From the NCBI GenBank assembly GCA_049302575.1, contig JBAQMG010000009.1, positions 1 to 9,895 of the forward strand: DNA of 9,895 bases, given 5' to 3'. This DNA is from JBAQMG01 sp049302575 (lineage in GTDB: Bacteria; Bacillota; Desulfitobacteriia; Desulfitobacteriales; Desulfitobacteriaceae). This document shows, piece after piece, positions 5,021 to 9,895 of the stretch; positions within the stretch are counted from its first letter, which is position 1; each line of letters begins with the position of its first letter. The position numbers and the translations under genes are program-made. The notes under the pieces were generated by a model. That model worked only from the letters and a program-made list of their open reading frames with translations. It ran no database searches and was not told the origin of the DNA.

Positions 5021-5584
5021 TTATTCAGAAGGATTAAATTCAATACTCCCAACGTACTTTTCTACAGTTTTATTATCGGTTGCTAAAGGAAAGAAGGATA
5101 ACGTATTGAAGTATTTCCCATTCTTCATCTCACCTTGGAAAGTTGCAATATAATGAAGTGCCACAAGGTTATTTTCTTCTTCTGTTCTCTGTCTTCCTAA
5201 GGAAAGATCTCCGTATTGTTTGAAAGAGATATCCAGAGATTCCTTCTTATCATGAAACTCAATGGAAATCTTCGCGTCGTTCTTATTTACTAGATCCGTA
5301 GTTATTGCTTTGATAGCATTTTCGAAAGAATCATTCGACAGATCCAGTTGATTAGTTAATACGTAAAAGGTCTTACCACCGTCGTAGCGTTTTTGGGTTA
5401 TTGTCTTAATAATTTCATACTGGGGCACTGTCTGCTGTTGTTTTACCTGATCAGAGGATTTTACTACTTGTTTTTGCTGTTCAACTACTGGTTGCTCAAC
5501 TGGTTTTGTTTGACCACACCCTGCAAGCCCCAGAACAAGAGAACTAACTACAAAGGTCATCATAATTTTATCTAATTTCCACAC
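5021..5584 (-). CDS. Lipoprotein of unknown function, 187 aa
   Basis: The N-terminus is a lipoprotein signal peptide: K, D and K, then MMTFVVSSLVLGLAGC with a good lipobox (LAGC, Cys23). It is followed by a Gln/Val/Pro/Lys-rich linker to about residue 53, typical of surface-tethered proteins. The C-terminal domain (YEIIKTITQKRYDGGKTFYV to the end) is mixed alpha/beta with many Lys/Asp; no catalytic motif is seen. The start is GTG 5584, with GAGGTG about 10 bases upstream; ATG 5563 would leave a signal peptide without its basic residues. A minus-strand TATAAT at 5609-5614 may be its -10. It is monocistronic and ends at the strong bidirectional terminator. Confidence 0.85.
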   Translation of the reverse strand: MWKLDKIMMTFVVSSLVLGLAGCGQTKPVEQPVVEQQKQVVKSSDQVKQQQTVPQYEIIKTITQKRYDGGKTFYVLTNQLDLSNDSFENAIKAITTDLVNKNDAKISIEFHDKKESLDISFKQYGDLSLGRQRTEEENNLVALHYIATFQGEMKNGKYFNTLSFFPLATDNKTVEKYVGSIEFNPSE

Positions 5585-5608
5585 TACAACCTGACACCTC
5601 GTTTACTT

Positions 5609-5614
5609 ATTATA
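5609..5614 (-). promoter_or_regulatory. -10 box of the second lipoprotein gene
   Basis: A TATAAT on the minus strand 25-30 bases upstream of the GTG start. The -35 candidate at 17-bp spacing, TTATTC, is weak. Confidence 0.4.
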
Positions 5615-5830
5615 TGATATCTCTAATTTCCGAATAATTTTCTTCAAGTTGTCCGTTATACATCACAACTTCTATACACTATTCGACATATTAGTTGAAA
5701 ATCCTTTATTTTAACCTGCATGCCAAGAATCCCCAACACCGCAAGTTCCAGACTAACAGCTTGGCGAAATCCCCTTTTTTCCTTAGCGTTTTCGATCATT
5801 TAAGTCACTCTTTGTAAAATTATAAAACTA

Positions 5831-5871
5831 AGCAAGCCGTCCAAATAAATGCACGACTTGCTCGACTTTTT
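5831..5871. terminator. Hairpin in the gene-free stretch 5585-6067
   Basis: AGCAAGCCGT (5831-5840) pairs with ACGACTTGCT (5853-5862) with one mismatch, then CGACTTTTT on the plus strand; the minus side is also T-rich (TAGTTTTATAATTTT). It is a probable terminator in either direction. Apart from this, the lipoprotein promoter and the inverted repeat at 5967-6027, the stretch holds no gene I can support. Confidence 0.5.
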
Positions 5872-5966
5872 AATATTTCTTACCTACGGGTAATGTCAAC
5901 GTAATCTTAATCTAATCTTTCTCCTAATTTCCCTTACCCAAAGAACAAACTCAACTAATTTTTCTC

Positions 5967-6027
5967 GCATAATTATTTCACGACCCTTCCTTATTTAAAG
6001 GATTTCCGATGCAATAAATAATTATGC
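5967..6027. repeat. 61-bp inverted-repeat element
   Basis: GCATAATTATTT (5967-5978) and AAATAATTATGC (6016-6027) are perfect 12-bp inverted repeats around 37 bases that hold a smaller CCTT/AAGG stem. The function is unknown; it may be a degraded terminal-repeat element or an A+T-rich structured spacer. Confidence 0.35.
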
Positions 6028-6067
6028 TTCGAATCACCTACATTACCAGCATGATCTTAAAAACAAA

Positions 6068-6190
6068 TTAGGATCTTTTCAACCTATGCTTGAATTTCTC
6101 CTTCTCCATTAAGGACAGTTCCTTGGCTCCTTGATTCCACCATTCCCAAAAAGATCTACTATCACTATCTAATATATCCTCGTTTTTCAT
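6068..6190 (-). CDS. Small hypothetical protein, 40 aa
   Basis: The predicted protein is MKNEDILDSDSRSFWEWWNQ followed by GAKELSLMEKEKFKHRLKRS: acidic start, Trp-rich centre (FWEWW) and basic C-terminal helix. ATG 6190 has GAGGTG 8 bases upstream. The same frame is open to an ATG at 6370 (100 aa), but that start has no ribosome binding site and the extra residues look less protein-like. The function is unknown, and it could be a chance ORF. Confidence 0.45.
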   Translation of the reverse strand: MKNEDILDSDSRSFWEWWNQGAKELSLMEKEKFKHRLKRS

Positions 6191-6474
6191 TGAACCTTCA
6201 CCTCGTGATAAATATTCCCCCAAAGGCAAGGACTCTAACCAGTAAATTAGTGGTAAATTTGAGAAAGAGTTGTGCACCATATCATTCTTAATAGAATCCA
6301 TTATAGGCAATCTTCTCCTACTGTTACGACTAAGAGAAAGACTATTAATTATGGCGATGAACTTTATCATGAATCTTACTACTTATCAAATGCTCTCTGA
6401 ACACCTTGTGGACATGTTGAATAGGATATACAAGACAACCTAACTTTTGAATAACCAATAGGAGGTGACATTAT

Positions 6475-6558
6475 ATGATTGTGACCAATATAGCTCTAGC
6501 GATTATTATTGTATTATTGTTAGTTATCATTTTCGAACTCAAATTCAGATTTGATTAG
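6475..6558 (+). CDS. Single-helix membrane microprotein, 27 aa
   Basis: A perfect AGGAGGTGA lies 8 bases before ATG 6475. The product is a short polar start (MIVTN), a 16-17-residue uninterrupted Ile/Leu/Val/Ala helix, and a charged end (FELKFRFD), i.e. one transmembrane segment with a mixed-charge tail. A strong terminator follows 10 bases after the stop, so this is a discrete transcription unit. Such peptides can be subunits of larger membrane complexes, sporulation peptides or type I toxins; nothing here decides between them. No antisense RNA promoter is obvious. Confidence 0.65.
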   Translation: MIVTNIALAIIIVLLLVIIFELKFRFD

Positions 6559-6567
6559 TAACAGTTC

Positions 6568-6601
6568 AAGCCTAGGTATTCGTGCCTAGGCTTATTTTAT
6601 T
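6568..6601 (+). terminator. Terminator of the microprotein gene
   Basis: AAGCCTAGG (6568-6576) and CCTAGGCTT (6585-6593) form a 9-bp stem with an 8-base loop, followed by TATTTTATTT. Confidence 0.88.
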
Positions 6602-6609
6602 TGAAAACT

Positions 6610-6633
6610 AAAGCCGTCCAGAAGGGCGGCTTT
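6610..6633. terminator. Hairpin just left of the IS21-family end
   Basis: AAAGCCGTCC (6610-6619) pairs with GGGCGGCTTT (6624-6633) with one G-U pair and a 4-base loop. T runs on both strands are short. It may be a terminator that shields, or is part of, the IS left end. Confidence 0.5.
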
Positions 6634-7332
6634 GTAAATGGTAAACTAAAGTGAACAGAAAACGGTAAATAAGAATGAACACTTTTCCCTGAAAACAGCC
6701 TCTTCTGCTATGATTGAACTGGAAATTATTCTGGATGTAAGTCATCGCAGCAGAGGAGTAGAAAATGAAGAAGTTAGACTGGTGGACTATGTATTTTGAA
6801 ACGCAAAGACTCAAGAAGCTGGGGCTCAAGATATCCCAAATAGCAAGGGCACTTAGCCTCTCACGAAACACCGTATACCGATATCTGGAAATGAATCCCG
6901 AAGATCTTGAACAGGAACGAGAGCGTCGTAAGAAATTGGATATTTACACCGATGAAATCGTCTCTTGGCTTAAGAAATACCCAGATTTATCGGCGGCTCA
7001 AGTCGAAGATTGGTTGGAAGAAAAGAACGGCAAGAAGATTGAGGCTTGCGAAAGTACCGCAAGAAATTTTGTAAGGGAGATAAGAAAGATTCATAACATT
7101 CCGAAGGTCATGTTTCAGCGAGATTATCAGGCCTCAGAAGAACTTCCTATGGGACAACAAGCCCAGGTGGACTTTGGTGAGTTCAAGCTGTTGGACACTA
7201 GTGGGAACTCCATCAAACTCTGGTTCATCAGTTTCGTTCTGGCCCATTCGCGTTACAAATATGTTGAGTGGTTAGATCGACCTTTCACTACACAAGATGT
7301 CGTGCGAAGAGTTTACATTCCACTATGGTTAG
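6634..7332 (+). mobile_element. Left part of an IS21-family insertion sequence, truncated
   Basis: This holds the left terminus with subterminal repeats and the first part of istA. The rest of istA, all of istB (the ATPase partner) and the right end are absent. The left border is placed near the TG at 6633-6640 because IS21 elements begin with TG; the exact base is uncertain. Similarity to IstA fades near 7332, where the reading is lost. The copy cannot move by itself. Confidence 0.65.
6640..6680 (+). repeat. IS21 subterminal direct repeats
   Basis: GGTAAACTAAAGTGAAC (6640-6656) and GGTAAATAAGAATGAAC (6664-6680) match at 13 of 17 positions with a 24-bp period. IS21 elements carry such multiple subterminal repeats as IstA binding sites. 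Confidence 0.6.
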
Positions 7333-7349
7333 ATTTCGGCCTTATCTAA
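6765..7349 (+). pseudogene. istA: IstA transposase, 5' fragment (IS21 family)
   Basis: IstA is the DDE transposase of IS21 elements and works with the IstB ATPase. Seen here: an N-terminal helix-turn-helix (ISQIARALSLSRNTVYRYL, residues 23-41), a second winged region (about 60-110), and the start of the integrase core with the first catalytic Asp136 in QAQVDFGEF. Full IstA proteins are about 400-500 residues; this ORF stops at 194, so the second Asp and the Glu are missing. After FTTQDVVR the frame goes wrong: another frame at 7304-7330 reads CEEFTFHYG, resembling the expected continuation, so a single-base indel lies near 7303, and similarity then ends altogether. A ribosome binding site (GAGGAG) precedes ATG 6765. 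Confidence 0.85.
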
Positions 7350-7447
7350 GTTATGATTCCAGTACTGAAAGTCCAATAAATAGTAGCCTCATTCTCATCT
7401 GACAACTTGTTCAAATGAATTTTACCAACTTGTGGATACTCTGTCTC
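7346..7447 (-). pseudogene. Possible C-terminal gene scrap between the IS21 fragment and the IS1182 element
   Basis: A minus-strand frame of 33 codons reads ETEYPQVGKIHLNKLSDENE followed by ATIYWTFSTGIIT and a stop. Its composition is protein-like and it begins exactly where the IS1182 end lies. It could be the 3' end of a gene disrupted by IS1182, or chance. Not recognised. Confidence 0.25.
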
Positions 7448-7450
7448 TCA

Positions 7451-9234
7451 ATATCAGGAATATCCATAGAAAATAGCGATATTTTCGTTGTGAGAGGAGG
7501 TATTTCTTCTATCTAACCCGTTATTTCCTCTAAATGGTCGCAAGTATCCCTTGGTGTATGTCTGTATTTTTCTTGCATTTTCTACGAGTATCTCCCTGGA
7601 AGAAACGAACGATCTGATGGAAGTTGTGAGCGCTTGTTTTCAATCCCATAACCAAACTACAACGGACTAATCCGCGAACTCTAAGTTTCCCAGCTCCATG
7701 CGACCGTTTTAAGGCGGAATTGGTTCCTTCGATCGCGGCACGTTTACTACCGTTTTCGTTTCGATCTTGCTTATCCATGAGGATTAAGCGAGTATTTTCA
7801 GCAATGAGGCTTTTCTGACTGACGCGCAAGACGGTATCCTTCTTTTGGAACTTGACTGGGCACTGATCCTTTAAGGGACATTGAGTGCAGATGTTTAGGT
7901 CAAAGTGAGCACTCAAGATGCCACTCTGTGAATTAAAGTCACTCCGCAAGGGTTCCTGCAATTTCGGACAGTTCAAAATCGTTTCGAAGTGTTCAATGCT
8001 AAAGGCATTGTAAGGCAGTTTATTCGACGCAACATTTCGCCCCGTCATATCCGTGTAATGGAGTTGAACTCCCAGCCCTTCCGCTTTTTTAATCAGATCG
8101 CTACTATAATATCCACCATCCACGTAACAATCCTTCACTGGAGTTGTTTCTTGAAGTTTTGTAAGACTCTCATCTGCCATTTTGACATCACTTGTGCTAT
8201 TGGGTTCCACTTGGTAATCAGTCACAAGTTGAACTGGGTTATCATCAGCACATGTCTCAGCGAAATTGACCACATATCCGACGTGATTCTTGCCCGCCTT
8301 TTTCCGAAACGTTGCCTCTGAGTCAAAGGCCGATTGAAGGGAGCTCGCGGCGATATCTTTGTTTTCTTTGGCTAGCCACACTTTGCGTTCGTCATCATAA
8401 AGCGTTTGTTCCTTTATAAAGCGAACGAGTACCTGAATTGCTGAACGCCTTTGCAATTCCAAGTTGTCTTTCACGAGTTGGCTCAGTTCACCTCCTAAAT
8501 TCAAGAGTTTTTCCAGGCGTGACGAGACTTCGGTATCTTTCAATTTATAGAGAAGATTTGTCTTGTAATGCGGATCTAAGACCTCTTTAAAATCAGAACT
8601 AAGAATTTCCAAGGGACAGGCCCTGATTCCTTGAAGTAAAACATCATAAGCCAAGGCGAGCCGTCCAGCCCGTTTGATGTTAGACATAATCTGAGTCGAA
8701 TCCATTCTCTGCTCGTCGGTATCAAGTTGAGCGACTTCAATGAAGTGTTGGACGTGTGTTTCAAACTGTTTGAAGATCAAACACCCTTCTTTGGGATGTT
8801 CCAAGGTGTATTTGTACAGTCTGGCCCGAAAATCATAGAACGTTCTGCGTGCAAAATAACGTTCGCCGAGATTACGCAGGCCTAAGGCATAGGAAATTTG
8901 AAAGTCGTAGGCAAACTCCTCAAAAAGCACTTCATCGACGAAGTTTTTTAAATGCTTGATGATTTCGAGCGCAACCAAGATGTTAATCGGGAAATTCGGA
9001 CGTCCATTATCACTTGAATAAAGAGGAGCAAATAATTTCTCATCAATTTTACAAAAAACATGCTTATAAAACAGTCCAGCCCAACTCTTTTCCAGTCTCT
9101 TTTTATAGCGAGGGTCCATTCCACTCAAATTATTGAATAATTTATCTTGTCTATGCGATGTATTCTCTCTAAACATAGCAATAATCACCTCAAATATCAG
9201 TATAAGCAAATCAGATCATGATATCTCCTAATAT
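7451..9234 (-). mobile_element. IS1182-family insertion sequence, apparently complete
   Basis: A full transposase gene is flanked by short imperfect inverted ends: ATATCAGGA followed by ATATCC at 7451-7465, and on the other strand ATATTAGGA followed by GATATC from 9234 down to 9220. The total of about 1.8 kb fits IS1182 elements. CTCTC lies outside both ends (7445-7449 and 9235-9239) and may be a target duplication, though the exact end bases are uncertain. It sits between the IS21 fragment and the CRISPR array. Confidence 0.7.
7530..9176 (-). CDS. IS1182-family DDE transposase, 548 aa
   Basis: The protein has the N-terminal DUF772-like domain (SWAGLFYKHVFCKIDEKLFA, DNGRPNFPINILVALEIIKH, residues about 30-115). 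The DDE core follows: first Asp159 in RMDSTQIMSN, second Asp353 in YVDGGYYSSD, and Glu483 in AAIEGTNSALKRSHGAGKLR. A Cys cluster (C403, C430, C433, C439; CTQCPLKDQCP) between them matches the zinc-like knuckle of this family. Length and motifs are complete with no frameshift, so it may be active. The start is ATG 9176, with GAGGTGATT upstream; an in-frame ATG at 9209 has no better site. It catalyses cut or copy of its own element. Confidence 0.93.
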   Translation of the reverse strand: MFRENTSHRQDKLFNNLSGMDPRYKKRLEKSWAGLFYKHVFCKIDEKLFAPLYSSDNGRPNFPINILVALEIIKHLKNFVDEVLFEEFAYDFQISYALGLRNLGERYFARRTFYDFRARLYKYTLEHPKEGCLIFKQFETHVQHFIEVAQLDTDEQRMDSTQIMSNIKRAGRLALAYDVLLQGIRACPLEILSSDFKEVLDPHYKTNLLYKLKDTEVSSRLEKLLNLGGELSQLVKDNLELQRRSAIQVLVRFIKEQTLYDDERKVWLAKENKDIAASSLQSAFDSEATFRKKAGKNHVGYVVNFAETCADDNPVQLVTDYQVEPNSTSDVKMADESLTKLQETTPVKDCYVDGGYYSSDLIKKAEGLGVQLHYTDMTGRNVASNKLPYNAFSIEHFETILNCPKLQEPLRSDFNSQSGILSAHFDLNICTQCPLKDQCPVKFQKKDTVLRVSQKSLIAENTRLILMDKQDRNENGSKRAAIEGTNSALKRSHGAGKLRVRGLVRCSLVMGLKTSAHNFHQIVRFFQGDTRRKCKKNTDIHQGILATI

Positions 9235-9332
9235 CTCTCTTATACTGTATAATTCGATATAACAGGGGTGAATTCCTGCTTTTGAACTGAAAAATCAGTG
9301 GGTTTCTGCACTGGAATCATATATATAGTAGG

Positions 9333-9895
9333 GTTTCAATCCACGCACCCGCACGGGGTGCGACGTTCAGTCTCGAATTTCTCAGCAATAGCTGGATAGT
9401 TTCAATCCACGCACCCGCACGGGGTGCGACCGGATTGCCAGTCTGGAGGTGGACAAGTTTGAGTTTCAATCCACGCACCCGCACGGGGTGCGACCTCCTT
9501 ACTATATAATGCAAACCGCCCAAAAAAAGTTTCAATCCACGCACCCGCACGGGGTGCGACCTATTCAAAAAGTCGCGTATGTCGGTCACTGTGTTTCAAT
9601 CCACGCACCCGCACGGGGTGCGACGTTTGATTTAAACGGCTTAATCCCAAACTACACAAGTTTCAATCCACGCACCCGCACGGGGTGCGACATCGAAAAG
9701 GTTGCATACGTCGGACGCTGTGAAGGTTTCAATCCACGCACCCGCACGGGGTGCGACTTTTTCTAGCAGGAACGACCAACCGACCTTGTGTTTCAATCCA
9801 CGCACCCGCACGGGGTGCGACACAAACGCTGTGCTAGATGCCATATTGTTAAGGTTTCAATCCACGCACCCGCACGGGGTGCGACTACTACTATA
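9333..9895 (-). CRISPR. Type I-C CRISPR array: nine perfect 32-bp repeats, eight complete spacers, open at the right edge
   Basis: Repeats begin at 9333, 9399, 9463, 9529, 9593, 9660, 9726, 9790 and 9854. All are identical: they start GTTTCAATCC, contain the palindrome CGCACCC/GGGTGCG around GCACG, and end GGGGTGCGAC. Spacers are 34, 32, 34, 32, 35, 34, 32 and 32 nt, and a ninth is cut by the window end. Read on the minus strand, the repeat starts GTCGC and ends GTGGATTGAAAC, the usual type I-C crRNA orientation. The array is therefore expected to be transcribed from right to left, with leader and cas genes, if present, beyond position 9895. No degenerate terminal repeat is seen at the left end. 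Confidence 0.97.

Noticed and set aside
5393..5575. Plus-strand frame of 60 codons opposite the second lipoprotein
   Set aside because: Antisense shadow of the signal peptide and Gln-rich linker; its hydrophobicity only reflects the complementary codons.
6608..6871. Minus-strand frame of 87 codons over the IS21 left end and istA start
   Set aside because: Runs through the IS terminus and antisense to istA; no ribosome binding site.
7989..8321. Plus-strand frame of 110 codons inside the IS1182 transposase
   Set aside because: Antisense to a complete conserved transposase, without a ribosome binding site or recognisable motif; the same holds for the minus-strand frame at 8576-8764.
9235..9332. 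Leader for rightward transcription of the CRISPR array
   Set aside because: The type I-C repeat orientation (ending GGATTGAAAC on the minus strand) and the PAM inferred from spacers 4 and 6 both favour transcription from the right.
9317..9844. Three long reading frames on both strands across the right end, with repeated VAPRAGAWIET / HPHGVRP / NPRTRTGC peptides
   Set aside because: They are translations of the CRISPR repeats and spacers; the periodic peptides come from the 32-bp repeat.

Overview
The window looks like an accessory region of an endospore-forming Firmicute. The signs are a Spo0E-type phosphatase, strong AGGAGG-type ribosome binding sites, frequent TTG/GTG starts, short lipoprotein signal peptides, A+T-rich spacers and a type I-C CRISPR repeat. 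A clostridial lineage such as the Desulfosporosinus/Desulfitobacterium group fits best, but that placement is inference.

Left part (1-900): the 5' end of a larE-like sulfur transferase gene runs off the left edge on the minus strand. Upstream of it lies a small XRE regulator whose promoter overlaps a near-perfect Gram-positive LexA (SOS) box. Divergent from it is a tRNA-Thr(CGU) gene with its own promoter and terminator.

Toxin-antitoxin graveyard (about 1000-1860): a HigB-type toxin gene without a start and with an in-frame amber codon; its HigA partner with the helix-turn-helix deleted; then an intact VbhA-like antitoxin whose Fic toxin appears lost after about three codons.

Middle (1940-6600): mostly single small genes: Spo0E-like phosphatase (minus), a four-helix membrane protein, a lipoprotein, an ArsC/Spx-like thioredoxin-fold protein (minus), a Tyr/Pro-rich 57-residue protein that may be a spore coat component (minus), a second lipoprotein (minus), a 40-residue ORF (minus) and a 27-residue single-helix microprotein. 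Between them lie structured non-coding stretches: a 118-nt element bounded by imperfect inverted repeats (2918-3035), a terminator-ended candidate RNA (about 4330-4496) and a 61-bp inverted-repeat element (5967-6027).

Right part (6600-9895): the left end of an IS21-family element with a frameshifted, truncated istA; a complete IS1182-family element (transposase 548 aa, minus); then a type I-C CRISPR array with nine identical 32-bp repeats and eight complete spacers, continuing past the right edge. Repeat orientation predicts transcription from the right, so the leader and any cas genes should lie outside the window. Two of the spacers encode nearly the same peptide and differ mainly at synonymous third positions, so they appear to target the same site of two related invaders.

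No wholly new multi-gene system is evident. The strongest signals are the paired CRISPR spacers, the SOS-box-controlled XRE gene, the orphan or broken toxin-antitoxin modules and the structured intergenic elements.
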